A stretch of 64,000 nt of DNA from Pseudomonas sp. Q11 (GTDB lineage: Bacteria > Pseudomonadota > Gammaproteobacteria > Pseudomonadales > Pseudomonadaceae): NCBI RefSeq assembly GCF_024494355.1, contig NZ_JAKNQY010000001.1, positions 347,127 through 411,126 of the forward strand, read 5' to 3'. Position numbers and translations under genes: made by a program. The notes under the pieces are model-generated. The model saw nothing but the letters and a program-made list of their open reading frames with translations, was not told where the DNA came from and ran no database searches. Position 1 is the first letter of the stretch, and the number at the start of each line of letters is the position of its first letter. This document shows, piece after piece, positions 44,978-54,919 of the stretch.

Positions 44978-46399
44978 TCACTCAGTTTCACGCTTGCGTA
45001 CATACAGCAGTTGCTGGCCAGTAAATTCCAGCAACCCTTCAAGGCCGAACTCGACACCGAACCCGGACATCTTGCTGCCGCCAAATGGCGTATTCGGCTG
45101 TATTTGTGCGTGGCAATTAACCCAGGCCACGCCGCTTTCAAGGCGACTGGCCAATGCCTGTGCCTGCTCGACATCAGGGCCCCAGACCGACCCGCCCAAC
45201 CCCATGTCGCTGGCATTGGCGCGGCGCAGGACGTCCTCGACATCCTGATAGGCAATCAGGGGCAGCACTGGGCCGAACTGCTCCTCATCAACCAGTCGGT
45301 GTCCGTCCGTCACATCGGCGACCAGGGTCGGCGGATAGAAAAAGCCCGGTCGGTCCAGACGCGCCCCACCGCACAAAACACGCGCGCCTTGGGTGCGTGC
45401 GTCAGCCACCAGCGCCTCCACCAGCTCCAGTTGCTCAAGGTTCTGCACTGGGCCGAAAGTGACCTCGGGCTCCAGACCGTCGCCGACGGTCTGACGCGCG
45501 GCAATGCGCGTCAGGGCCTGGGCAAAGGCTTCGTATTGGGATTGGTGAATGTACAAACGCTTGAGGGCGGCGCAGGTCTGCCCCATGTTCAGGAAGGCCG
45601 CTTGAAAAATGTCTTCGACCACTGCCTCGACCGGCGTGTCAGGCAGGACGATGGCGGCATCATTGCCGCCCAGTTCCAGCGTCAAGCGCTTGAGATTGCC
45701 CGCGGCGCCGCGCATCACGCTTTGGCCCGTGGCGGTGGAGCCGGTGAAGACAATCTTCTGGATACCGGCGTGCGCGGTGATCGCACTGCCGAAACCTTGC
45801 TCACCGGTCACGACATTGATCACGCCCCGTGGAACATGACGCGCGATGATTTCCACCAGACGCAGCGTGCTCAACGGGGTCAGGCTGGACGGCTTGCTGA
45901 TCACGCAATTGCCGGCACGCAAGGCCGGCATGATGTGCCAGACGGCAATCATGAACGGCCAGTTCCAGGGTGTGATCGACGCGACGACCCCCAGAGGTTT
46001 GCGATGCAACTCGATGCGTTGAGTCGGGGTTTCTTCCACCAGCTCCACGGGAATCTGCTGCTCGGCGGCATAGCGCGTCCAGGCCGCCGCGCCCATGACC
46101 TCGGAAAGGGCGAGCGCCAATGGCTTGCCCTGCTCCAGGACGACGAGCCGCGCCAATGCTTGTGCTTGCTGCTCGATATCCGCCGCGATGCTCAACAGGC
46201 GCTCGCAACGGTCCTCGTGAGTGCTGTGACGCCACTCGCCAAAGGCTGCCTGCGCTGCCGCGACGGCAAGGTCCAGTTGAGCCAGGGAACCGGCGGGGCA
46301 TTGGGCGAATGCGCTACCGGTCGCAGGGTTGAGCACATCAAAATGGCCGTTTTCACCCCTGACCTGGACCCCATTGATGAGCATGTGATAGTCGTGCAT
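44978..46399 (-). CDS. Aldehyde dehydrogenase (aminotransferase partner)
   Basis: 473 residues with PWNWPFMI, KPSSLTPLS, FTGSTATGQS, the catalytic glutamate in LELGGNDAAIVLP, nucleophilic cysteine in LNMGQTCAALKR, EEQFGPVLPL and PFGGSKMSGFGVE. Closest in pattern to succinate-semialdehyde or related semialdehyde dehydrogenases (short form, GNDAA motif). ATG 46399 follows GGGAGGCTCTT. Product of the downstream aminotransferase is its likely substrate. Confidence 0.92.
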   Translation of the reverse strand: MHDYHMLINGVQVRGENGHFDVLNPATGSAFAQCPAGSLAQLDLAVAAAQAAFGEWRHSTHEDRCERLLSIAADIEQQAQALARLVVLEQGKPLALALSEVMGAAAWTRYAAEQQIPVELVEETPTQRIELHRKPLGVVASITPWNWPFMIAVWHIMPALRAGNCVISKPSSLTPLSTLRLVEIIARHVPRGVINVVTGEQGFGSAITAHAGIQKIVFTGSTATGQSVMRGAAGNLKRLTLELGGNDAAIVLPDTPVEAVVEDIFQAAFLNMGQTCAALKRLYIHQSQYEAFAQALTRIAARQTVGDGLEPEVTFGPVQNLEQLELVEALVADARTQGARVLCGGARLDRPGFFYPPTLVADVTDGHRLVDEEQFGPVLPLIAYQDVEDVLRRANASDMGLGGSVWGPDVEQAQALASRLESGVAWVNCHAQIQPNTPFGGSKMSGFGVEFGLEGLLEFTGQQLLYVRKRETE

Positions 46400-46486
46400 A
46401 AGAGCCTCCCTTTCGCGCGCTGACGGGCCGTCCCGAACAACGTGGATCGGTATATTCGTGAGAGTTGAACAGTGCCGCGTGATGCC

Positions 46487-47935
46487 CTAGAGCTTGTGGC
46501 TGCCTAAGGCCATGAACCGCTCGGGTGCGACCTTGCGCAGTCGGGCGGCCAGAAATACGCCGCCGATCAACGCAGCGGGAATGACCGCGCAGAGGGCATA
46601 CGACAAGAGCTTGCTGGCGCCGGTCAGAACATCGAAATGAATCATTGCAAGCACCAGGACCACCACTAACGCCAGGCAAGAGAAGCCCGGCAAGATCTGG
46701 CCACGCAGGACTCCCACCTTCAGTTCCGGGTGCCGCCGAAAGTAGACAAACACCGCAGCCGAGGTCAGTGCCATGAGCAAAATCACGCACAGCGTGGCCA
46801 GGTTGGAGAACCAGGCGAACAATTGCAGGATCGGATCGGCATCCAACGCGGCGAAAATCAATACCACCACCGCAGCGATCAGACTTTGCAGCGCCGACCC
46901 CATGTGCGGGCTCTGGTGGACGCGGTGGGTAGTCCCCAGCAGGCGAGGCAACAGCCCGTCACGCCCGATGGCAAAGAAGTAACGTGCGGCGGCATTGTGA
47001 AACGCCAACAGTCCGGCGTAGATACTGACCATGAACAGCACCCGGATGATCTGCGTCAGGTGCGGGCCGACAAAATGATCGGACATGCCATAAATGAACG
47101 TGGTGGGATCTTGCAGGGCTTGCAACGTCGCAACGATCTTGTCTGCCCCCACGCCGACCACCATCGACCAGACCGACAAGGCGTAGAAACCGCCAATCAA
47201 CAAGACCGAGCTGTAGGTTGCAATCGGAATGGTACGGTGCGGATTCTTGGCTTCCTCACCGTAAATGGTGGTGGCCTCAAAGCCGATAAAGGCGGCGAAA
47301 CAGAACAGCAAGCCGATTGAAGGCGTCCCGCTGAACACATGGCTACGGTCGAAGGAATCGAGATTGATACCGCTGTCACCACCGGTTTTGAGAATGGCGA
47401 AATCCAGCGTCAGGATTGCCAGGTACTCGGCAATGACCACTACCGACAGTACCCGGGCCGACAGGTCGATCTTGCGATAACCCAGAATCGCAATGCTCGC
47501 CATCGCCAGCAGCGAATACGTCCACCACGGCAGATCCAGGCTGAAAACACTGGCCATCGTGCCACTGACGACACCACCGAACATGCCGTACAGGCCGACC
47601 TGGAGAATGTTGTAGGCAAACATCGCCAGTACCCCCGCCGCACCACCGGCCAGGCCACCCAGGCCACGGGAGGTGAACGCGTAAAAACCGCCTGCGTTGG
47701 TCATGTGGCGGGACATGGCGGTGTATCCCACCGAGAACGCCAGCAACACCAGTAGCGCCAGGATCAGCAAGGCCGGTGTGCCGGCGCCATTGCCCAGCAT
47801 AATGCCAATGGGAAAGCCCCCGGCGATGACACTCAGCGGACTCGCTGCCGAAATCACAAAGAAAATAATGAAGCCAACGCCCAGGGCGCCTCGCTTCAAC
47901 TCCGTCGAGCTGCTGATCGGGAAAGACACACTCAT
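46487..47935 (-). CDS. APC-family amino acid/amine permease, copy 1
   Basis: 482 residues, about 12 helices. FFVISAASPLSVIAGGFPIGIMLGN and FAAFIGFEATTIYGEEAKNP are the substrate- and cation-site motifs of APC transporters; HRTIPIATYSSVLLIGGFYAL follows. ATG 47935 starts MSVSFPISSSTELKRG. The frame continues open to 49255 but crosses the REP and chemoreceptor gene. It heads the aldehyde dehydrogenase/aminotransferase/porin set, so it likely imports the amine or amino acid. A near-identical paralogue begins at the right edge of the window (62569-64000). Confidence 0.9.
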   Translation of the reverse strand: MSVSFPISSSTELKRGALGVGFIIFFVISAASPLSVIAGGFPIGIMLGNGAGTPALLILALLVLLAFSVGYTAMSRHMTNAGGFYAFTSRGLGGLAGGAAGVLAMFAYNILQVGLYGMFGGVVSGTMASVFSLDLPWWTYSLLAMASIAILGYRKIDLSARVLSVVVIAEYLAILTLDFAILKTGGDSGINLDSFDRSHVFSGTPSIGLLFCFAAFIGFEATTIYGEEAKNPHRTIPIATYSSVLLIGGFYALSVWSMVVGVGADKIVATLQALQDPTTFIYGMSDHFVGPHLTQIIRVLFMVSIYAGLLAFHNAAARYFFAIGRDGLLPRLLGTTHRVHQSPHMGSALQSLIAAVVVLIFAALDADPILQLFAWFSNLATLCVILLMALTSAAVFVYFRRHPELKVGVLRGQILPGFSCLALVVVLVLAMIHFDVLTGASKLLSYALCAVIPAALIGGVFLAARLRKVAPERFMALGSHKL

Positions 47936-48132
47936 TTCTCTTGACCTTATTGTATGAGGCAGTCGCTGTAGGATCGGGCCGCGGCCAGCTTCGCCGCTTT
48001 CCAGACGCTTATTGTTTTGGTTGCACGCTGGATTCGATGCTAGGCCCTTGCCAAAACCCTTCGCTATCCCAAAACGGCAGCATCCGAAGCCGTGCCCCAA
48101 AACAGGTCGGCCCAATGCCGGAACGCTGACCA

Positions 48133-48311
48133 CCTGTGGCGAGGGATTACTCCCGCTGGACCGAGCTGGCGCTGTAGGAGCTGTCGAGCGAAGCGAGGCT
48201 GCGATCTTTTCAGCACCATTGAGTCTCAAGCGAAAGATCAAGATCAAAAGATCGCAGCCTCGCTTCGCTCGACAGCTCCTACCGGGCCAGCGAGTAATCT
48301 CTGGCCACAGG
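48133..48311. repeat. Nested REP: perfect 34-bp inverted repeat inside a second REP
   Basis: Inner arms 48174-48207 and 48249-48282 are perfect 34-base inverse copies (ends GTAGGAGCTG and CAGCTCCTAC). They are enclosed by a second, different palindrome: CCTGTGGC..CGCTGG at 48133-48159 and its inverse at 48287-48311. The rest of the 540-base gap 47936-48475 holds only the chemoreceptor leader, with AACAATAA at 48440-48447. Confidence 0.9.
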
Positions 48312-48475
48312 TTCTGGGTTTTCTTGGCAGAACCGTATTGCCCTATGCAGGAGCACAACGGCTGCCGATTCGGGATAACGGGAAAATGCCACCTGCCGCA
48401 AGATAACCTCACCCACCGCTCAGACAGTGCTGGGCCCAAAACAATAAAAGCCCCCACGCGCAGGAAAACTTCAGC

Positions 48476-50527
48476 ATGTTCTTCGCTCGTCTCTCTATCC
48501 AATGGCGGATCACGCTCCTGAGTGGACTGTGCCTGCTGGCCGTCGTCGGGGCTTTGACCGGTGCCTCCCTGTACCAGAACCAGCAAGGCGCCACGCTGCT
48601 CAAGCAGCAAAGCAGTCAACTGCTCGGGCACTCGGCCCTGAAAGGTTTGCAGGCACAGGGCCTGGCACACGGTCAGCGGGTGGAACGCTTTTTCAGCGAA
48701 ACAGCGATCTATGGGGAAGGTTTTGCCAAACAGGTCCTGCAACTGCGCGCCCAGGCGTGGAACGGGCGACTGACGCCAGGGCAACTGCGCCGGGACTTGA
48801 TCGCCGCGACCCGCCAAGCCCTTCAGAACCGCGAAAAAGTCCTCGGTTTCTACGTGGTGCTGCTTCCCGACGCGCTGGTCGGTGAAGATGCCGGTTTCAC
48901 TGGTCAACGCGATCTGGCCGGCAATGAAAAAGGTCGCTTTGCCCTGTACTGGTCGCAAAGCCAACCCGGCCATTTGGTGCAAGAGGTGCTCAGCGAAGCC
49001 CAGATCAGCGCCAACACCGCACCACCGGGCAGCGAGCCGGCCAACGCCTGGTACGTCTGCCCGCAGACACAGGGGCGCACCTGCGTGACGGAGCCCTACG
49101 CGATCGAGGTCGAAGGCCAGAAGACGTTGATGAGCAGCATCTCCATACCGTTGCTGGACCAGGGCAACGTCATCGGCGTGGTGGGCATGGACATCAGCCT
49201 CGATACCCTCCAGCAACTCGCCGCCAGCCTTGCCAACGACCTGTATCCCGGCCATAGCGAGATCAGCATTCTTTCCCCGTCAGGGCAAGTTGCCGGCCAT
49301 AGCGGCACGGTTGACGGCACCTCGGTCGACGTTCGGCAAGCCGTGCAAACCGTCCCCGCCAACACCCCCTGGCAATTGCAGATACGCGTGCCTGAAGCGC
49401 TCGTGCAAGCGCCAGCCCTGCACATGCAGGCCCAGTTGGACGACAAGCATCGCCAGGCCAACTGGTTCAACCTCAGCCTGGGCTTGCTGGCGGCCGGCCT
49501 GGGGCTGTTGCTCATCTGGCTCACCGCTTACGGCGTGACCCGGCCGCTGCTGCGGGTGGCGCACATGCTCGATGCGATTGTCGACGGCGACGGCGATCTC
49601 ACCCAACGCCTGCCCAACGACCGTCACGATGAATTGGGCCATCTGGCGCGGGGGTTCAATCGTTTTCTCGATAAGTTGCAACCCATCATCCGCGATATCC
49701 AGCAAGCCTCCCTGGACACCCGCAACACCGCCGATACGTCGGCGCAGGTGGCCGGGGAAGTCAGCGCGGGGATGCATACGCAGTACCGGGAAGTCGAACT
49801 GGCAGCGACCGCCCTGCATGAAATGAGCACCAGCGCCCAGGAAGTGGCCCGTCATTCCCACCAGGCGGCTGATGCCGCCACCGTCGCCGAAAACGCAAGC
49901 CGATCGGGGCGCGAATTGTTCGCCAACGCGGTCAACAGCATCGACAGCCTCGACCGACGCCTGGAAACCACCCTCGAACAAGTGCAGGCGCTGGCCGGCA
50001 ACAGCCAACACATCGGCCAGGTGCTGGATGTGATCTGTGCCATTGCCCAACAGACCAACCTGCTGGCCTTGAATGCCGCCATCGAAGCGGCCAGGGCGGG
50101 TGAACAGGGACGCGGCTTCGCCGTGGTGGCCGACGAAGTTCGCCATTTGGCCAGCAACACCCAGAACTCGGTCGAGCAGATACGCACGGTGATCGAAGCG
50201 CTACAACAATTGAGCCAGGAGGTCGTGCACAGCACCCAACTGAGCCGAGAACAGGCCAGGGACAGCGTCGCTCAAGTCGAAAAGACCCATGTGGCGCTGC
50301 AGCGCATCACCGACGCCGTGGAAGTGATCGAACACATGAACCAGCAGATCGCCAGCGCAGCCCTGGAGCAAAGCGCTGTCGTGGAAGACATCAGCCATCG
50401 CGTCAGTGACATTCGCGGGATCAGCGAGACCTTGAGCAGCCGGATGGAGGAAGCCTCGCAGGCCAGCCACTCGTTGCATGCCATGGCCAATCATCAACAG
50501 CAACTGGTGGGGCACTTTCGTACTTAG
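48476..50527 (+). CDS. Methyl-accepting chemotaxis protein with large periplasmic sensor
   Basis: 683 residues: helix 1 at about 10-32, a periplasmic dCache-like domain of about 290 residues (with a Cys pair, WYVCPQTQGRTCVTEPY, and VIGVVGMDISLD), helix 2 at about 329-352, a HAMP domain, and a signalling domain whose hairpin tip reads IAQQTNLLALNAAIEAARAGEQGRGFAVVADEVR (tip near 536). AGGAAA at 48462 precedes ATG 48476 by eight bases. The sensor may respond to amines or amino acids by analogy with PctA-type proteins and its position beside the permease module; the ligand is not known. Confidence 0.93.
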   Translation: MFFARLSIQWRITLLSGLCLLAVVGALTGASLYQNQQGATLLKQQSSQLLGHSALKGLQAQGLAHGQRVERFFSETAIYGEGFAKQVLQLRAQAWNGRLTPGQLRRDLIAATRQALQNREKVLGFYVVLLPDALVGEDAGFTGQRDLAGNEKGRFALYWSQSQPGHLVQEVLSEAQISANTAPPGSEPANAWYVCPQTQGRTCVTEPYAIEVEGQKTLMSSISIPLLDQGNVIGVVGMDISLDTLQQLAASLANDLYPGHSEISILSPSGQVAGHSGTVDGTSVDVRQAVQTVPANTPWQLQIRVPEALVQAPALHMQAQLDDKHRQANWFNLSLGLLAAGLGLLLIWLTAYGVTRPLLRVAHMLDAIVDGDGDLTQRLPNDRHDELGHLARGFNRFLDKLQPIIRDIQQASLDTRNTADTSAQVAGEVSAGMHTQYREVELAATALHEMSTSAQEVARHSHQAADAATVAENASRSGRELFANAVNSIDSLDRRLETTLEQVQALAGNSQHIGQVLDVICAIAQQTNLLALNAAIEAARAGEQGRGFAVVADEVRHLASNTQNSVEQIRTVIEALQQLSQEVVHSTQLSREQARDSVAQVEKTHVALQRITDAVEVIEHMNQQIASAALEQSAVVEDISHRVSDIRGISETLSSRMEEASQASHSLHAMANHQQQLVGHFRT

Positions 50528-50628
50528 TGGCCTGTGTGGTTACACAATTTCACAGAGCGCCTACAAAGCTTCACCCCTGTCATTGGCCTCGATCCCTACC
50601 ATGGGCGGCTCAATAGTGGGGAAGCACC

Positions 50629-51798
50629 ATGTCCAAGATTCCTTTCGTCACACTCGGCCTGTTGGTCGGGGCACTGCTGCTCAGTGGCTGTGATAGCGCC
50701 TCGCCCCCGCAAGCCTCCGCCCCGCTGCCCAGTGTGCGTGTCGAAACCGTCCAGGCCCGGCCCCTGTCGATCAGCAACGAGCTGAGCGGCCGGATCGTCG
50801 CGCCACGGGTCGCCGAAGTCCGCGCGCGGGTGGCCGGCGTAGTCTTGCAGCGGGTGTTTCGTGAAGGCCGCGACGTCAAACAGGGCGAGGTGCTGTTTCG
50901 CATCGATCCGGCGCCGTTCAAGGCCGACCTGGACAGTGCCGAGGCGGCATTGCGCAAGGCCGAGGCCAATGCGTTCCAGGCCCGCTTGCAAGCCCAGCGT
51001 TACGCCCAGTTGATCGATGACAAGGCGATCAGTGGCCAGGACTACGACAACGCCCGTGCCAGCGTGCGCCAGACGGCCGCTGACGTCGCTGCCAGCAAGG
51101 CGGCTGTGGAACGGGCGAAGCTGAACCTTGGGTATGCCACGGTGACTGCGCCGATCTCCGGGCGCATCGGTCGCGCCCTGGTGACGGAAGGCGCCTTGGT
51201 CGGGCAGAACGAAAGCACGCCGTTGGCGTTGATCCAGCAACTGGACCCGATCCACGCCGACCTCACGCAATCGACCCGCGAACTCAACGACCTGCGCCGC
51301 GCCTTTCGCGCAGGGCTTTTGCAAGCGGTTGGCCAGGGCCAGGCCAAGGCCACCTTGATCCAGGACGACGGCAGCCCTTACCCGCTGCCCGGCAAGTTGC
51401 TGTTCACCGACCTCAGCGTCGACCCGAGCACCGGCCAGATCACCCTGCGCAGCGAATTCCCCAACCCCGACCTGGACCTGCTGCCGGGCAGTTTCATCCG
51501 CGTGCGCCTGGAACAGGCGGTCAACAACCAAGGCATCACCGTGCCGCAACGGGCGATCCTGCGCGACAGCGCCGGGGTCGCCCAGGTGTTGCTGCTGGAC
51601 GCCGAGCAGAAAGTCAGCCAGCAACCGGTGCAGCTGGGCGTCGCGCAAAACGATCGCTGGGTCGTCACGCAGGGTTTGAAACCCGGCGACCGCATTGTCA
51701 TCGAAGGCCTGCAACACGCCCGTCCCGGCGAGCACGTCCAGGTCGACGATTCCCCACTTCCCCTCGCCCAGGTTCGCGGGCCACAGGCAGGACACTAA
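50629..51798 (+). CDS. RND efflux periplasmic adaptor (lipoprotein)
   Basis: 389 residues. Lipoprotein signal LLVGALLLSGC with acylated C21, biotinyl-lipoyl halves (AEVRARVAGVVLQRVFREGRDVKQGEVLFRID and YATVTAPISGRIGR), an alpha-hairpin (EAALRKAEANAFQARLQAQ..), and the beta-barrel with RVRLEQAVNN. Bridges the inner membrane pump at 51802 to an outer membrane channel. Start ATG 50629 has GGGGAAG close upstream. Resembles MexV/MexE-group adaptors; the exact orthologue is not certain. Confidence 0.92.
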   Translation: MSKIPFVTLGLLVGALLLSGCDSASPPQASAPLPSVRVETVQARPLSISNELSGRIVAPRVAEVRARVAGVVLQRVFREGRDVKQGEVLFRIDPAPFKADLDSAEAALRKAEANAFQARLQAQRYAQLIDDKAISGQDYDNARASVRQTAADVAASKAAVERAKLNLGYATVTAPISGRIGRALVTEGALVGQNESTPLALIQQLDPIHADLTQSTRELNDLRRAFRAGLLQAVGQGQAKATLIQDDGSPYPLPGKLLFTDLSVDPSTGQITLRSEFPNPDLDLLPGSFIRVRLEQAVNNQGITVPQRAILRDSAGVAQVLLLDAEQKVSQQPVQLGVAQNDRWVVTQGLKPGDRIVIEGLQHARPGEHVQVDDSPLPLAQVRGPQAGH

Positions 51799-51801
51799 GC
51801 C

Positions 51802-54800
51802 ATGCCGCAATTCTTCATCGACCGCCCGGTGTTCGCCTGGGTCGTCGCCTTGTTCATCCTGTTGGCCGGTATCCTGGCCATCCCACAGTTGCCGGTGGCG
51901 CAGTACCCGGTCGTGGCCCCGCCACAAATCGAGATCTACACCGTCTACCCGGGTGCTTCGGCGCAAACCGTGGACGAAAGCGTGGTCAGCCTGATCGAGG
52001 AAGAACTCAACGGCGCCGACAACCTGCTGTATTTCGAATCCCAAAGCAGCCTGGGCAGCGCCACCATCACCGCGACCTTCCAACCCGGTACCAACCCGGA
52101 ACTGGCCCAGGTCGACGTGCAGAACCGCCTCAAGGCGGTGGAGTCGCGCCTGCCGCAAGCGGTCACGCAGCAGGGCTTGCAAGTGGACAAAGTCTCCGCC
52201 GGCTTCCTGCTGCTGATCACCCTCACCTCCAGCGACGGCAAGCTCGACGACGTGGCCCTCAGCGATTACCTCGCGCGCAACGTGATGAACGAGATCAAGC
52301 GCCTGGACGGTGTCGGCAAGGCCCAGCTGTACGGGGCCGAGCGAGCCATGCGGATCTGGATCGACCCGCAGAAACTCGTCGGCTTCAACCTGACCCCGGC
52401 CGACGTCAATGCCGCCATCGTGGCGCAGAACGCCCAGGTGTCAGCGGGCAGCCTGGGGGATTTGCCGAGCCGCAGAACCCAGGAAATCACTGCGACCATC
52501 GTCGTCAAAGGCCAGCTCAACACGCCGCAAGAGTTTGCCGACATTGTGCTCAAGGCCAACCCCGACGGCTCGACGGTGCGCATCGCCGACGTGGCACGGG
52601 TGGAAATCGGCAGTCAGGAATACCAGTTCTCCACACGCCTGAACGGCAAGCCGTCCACCGCCGTGGCCGTGCAACTGTCGCCGGGCGCCAATGCCTTGAA
52701 CACCGCGACCCTGGTGCGTAACAAAATGGACGAGCTGTCGCGCTATTTCCCGGCCGGCGTGGAATACAAGATTCCCTACGACACCTCACCGTTCGTCAAA
52801 GTCTCGATCACCAAGGTGATCTACACCCTCGGCGAGGCGATGTTGCTGGTGTTCGCGGTGATGTTCCTGTTCCTGCAGAACATCCGCTACACCCTGATCC
52901 CGACCCTGGTGGTGCCGGTGGCGCTGATGGGCACCTTCGCGACGATGCTCGCGCTGGGGTTCTCGATCAACGTGCTGACCATGTTCGGCATGGTGCTGGC
53001 CATCGGCATCCTGGTGGACGATGCCATCGTCGTGGTGGAAAACGTCGAGCGGATCATGGCCCAGGAAGGCTTGTCGCCCAAGGAGGCCACACGCAAGGCC
53101 ATGGGGCAGATCACCGGCGCGATCATCGGCATTACCCTGGTGCTGGTGGCGGTGTTCATTCCGATGGCGTTCATGCAGGGCTCGGTGGGGGTGATTTACC
53201 AGCAGTTCTCGCTGTCGATGGCGACGTCGATCCTGTTCTCAGCCTTTCTCGCCTTGACCTTGACCCCGGCGCTTTGCGCGACTTTGCTCAAGCCGGTCGC
53301 CAAAGGTGATCACCACGCCAAAAGCGGTTTCTTCGGCTGGTTCAACCGTGGCTTCGACCGGTTCGGCGACCGCTATCAAGGCTGGGTGGCCTATGCGCTG
53401 AAACGTAGCGGTCGTTATCTGCTGATCTATGGCGTGCTGCTGGTGGGCATGGGCCTGCTGTTCAGTCGCCTGCCCTCCTCGTTCCTGCCGGTGGAAGACC
53501 AGGGCTACACCATCACCGACATCCAGCTACCGCCGGGTGCCAGCAAACACCGTACGGTGCAGGTGGTGGAGCAGATCGAAGCCCACAACGCCGGCGAGCC
53601 GGGGGTCAGCGACAGCACGGTCATCCTCGGTTTCAGCTTTTCCGGCAGTGGCCAGAACGCGGCGCTGGCCTTCACCACCCTCAAGGACTGGTCGCAACGC
53701 GGTGCCGAGGATTCGGCAGCGTCGATTGCCGACCGTGCCAACCTGGCGCTGGGTCAAATCAAGGACGCCATGGCGTTCTCGGTGCTGCCACCGCCCGTGG
53801 ATGGCCTGGGCACTTCCAGCGGTTTCGAGTTCCGTTTGCAGGACCGGGGAGGCCTCGGCCATGCCACCTTGATGCAGGCCCGCAGCGAATTGCTCGCCGC
53901 CGCCGAAAAAAGCCCGATGCTGATGAATGTGCGCGAAAGCGCCCTGGCGGAGGCACCGCAGGTGCAATTGGAGGTCGACCGCAAGCAGGCCAATGCCCTG
54001 GGCATTTCCTTTGCAGATGTCGGTAGCGTGTTGTCCACGGCGGTGGGTTCGGCCTACATCAACGACTTCCCCAACCAGGGCCGCATGCAACGGGTGGTGG
54101 TCCAGGCCGAAGGCGACCAGCGCAGCCAGGTCGAGGATTTGCTGAAGATCCACGTGCGCAACAACAGCGGGAAAATGGTCCCGTTGTCGGCGTTCGTCCA
54201 GGCCCGCTGGACCCAGGGGCCGGCGCAATTGACCCGCTATAACGGTTATCCGGCGGTGAGCATTTCCGGCGAACCGGCACCGGGCTACAGCACCGGGCAA
54301 GCCATGGCCGAAATCGAACGGCTGGTGGCCCAAGGGCCGACGGGCCTGGGCCAGGAATGGACCGGGTTGTCCTTGCAGGAACGCCTGTCCGGCAGCCAGG
54401 CACCCATCCTGTTGGGCCTGTCGCTGCTGGTGGTGTTCTTGTGCCTGGCGGCGCTGTACGAGAGCTGGTCGATCCCGACCTCGGTGCTGCTGGTGGTGCC
54501 GCTGGGTGTGCTCGGTGCGGTACTGGCCGTGTCATTGCGCGGCATGCCCAACGATGTGTTCTTCAAGATCGGGCTGATCACCATCATCGGCCTGTCGGCG
54601 AAAAACGCGATCCTGATCATCGAGTTCGCCAAGAGCCTGTACGACGAGGGCCACGACCTGATCGACGCCACGCTCCAGGCCGCACGCCTGCGCCTGCGGC
54701 CGATCATCATGACCTCGCTGGCGTTCATCCTTGGGGTGGTGCCGTTGGCGATTGCCAGCGGTGCCAGCTCGGCGAGCCAGCAGGCCATCGGCACCGGGGT

Positions 54801-54897
54801 GATCGGCGGGATGATCACAGCCACGCTGGCGGTGGTGTTCGTGCCGGTGTTTTTTGTGGTGGTGATGAAGCGTGCCAGGCGTGTTGATCCCAAGTGA
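51802..54897 (+). CDS. RND efflux pump, HAE1 family (MexW-like)
   Basis: 1031 residues with the full AcrB-type plan: 12 helices in two repeats, N-terminal MPQFFIDRPVFAWVVALFI, the proton-relay GILVDDAIVVVENVER in helix 4 (two Asp near residue 405), and the second-half IGLSAKNAILIIEFAK with its relay lysine. Three bases separate it from the adaptor gene. By recollection it is closest to P. aeruginosa MexW, whose operon also lacks an outer membrane protein and borrows OprM. No local repressor gene is present, unusual for such pumps. Confidence 0.93.
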   Translation: MPQFFIDRPVFAWVVALFILLAGILAIPQLPVAQYPVVAPPQIEIYTVYPGASAQTVDESVVSLIEEELNGADNLLYFESQSSLGSATITATFQPGTNPELAQVDVQNRLKAVESRLPQAVTQQGLQVDKVSAGFLLLITLTSSDGKLDDVALSDYLARNVMNEIKRLDGVGKAQLYGAERAMRIWIDPQKLVGFNLTPADVNAAIVAQNAQVSAGSLGDLPSRRTQEITATIVVKGQLNTPQEFADIVLKANPDGSTVRIADVARVEIGSQEYQFSTRLNGKPSTAVAVQLSPGANALNTATLVRNKMDELSRYFPAGVEYKIPYDTSPFVKVSITKVIYTLGEAMLLVFAVMFLFLQNIRYTLIPTLVVPVALMGTFATMLALGFSINVLTMFGMVLAIGILVDDAIVVVENVERIMAQEGLSPKEATRKAMGQITGAIIGITLVLVAVFIPMAFMQGSVGVIYQQFSLSMATSILFSAFLALTLTPALCATLLKPVAKGDHHAKSGFFGWFNRGFDRFGDRYQGWVAYALKRSGRYLLIYGVLLVGMGLLFSRLPSSFLPVEDQGYTITDIQLPPGASKHRTVQVVEQIEAHNAGEPGVSDSTVILGFSFSGSGQNAALAFTTLKDWSQRGAEDSAASIADRANLALGQIKDAMAFSVLPPPVDGLGTSSGFEFRLQDRGGLGHATLMQARSELLAAAEKSPMLMNVRESALAEAPQVQLEVDRKQANALGISFADVGSVLSTAVGSAYINDFPNQGRMQRVVVQAEGDQRSQVEDLLKIHVRNNSGKMVPLSAFVQARWTQGPAQLTRYNGYPAVSISGEPAPGYSTGQAMAEIERLVAQGPTGLGQEWTGLSLQERLSGSQAPILLGLSLLVVFLCLAALYESWSIPTSVLLVVPLGVLGAVLAVSLRGMPNDVFFKIGLITIIGLSAKNAILIIEFAKSLYDEGHDLIDATLQAARLRLRPIIMTSLAFILGVVPLAIASGASSASQQAIGTGVIGGMITATLAVVFVPVFFVVVMKRARRVDPK

Positions 54898-54919
54898 GGC
54901 TAGGCCGGAGCAACGCCAT

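Noticed and set aside
47936..49255. Upstream extension of the permease frame to 922 codons
   Set aside because: It crosses the nested REP element and runs antisense to the chemoreceptor gene; ATG 47935 begins exactly like an APC permease.
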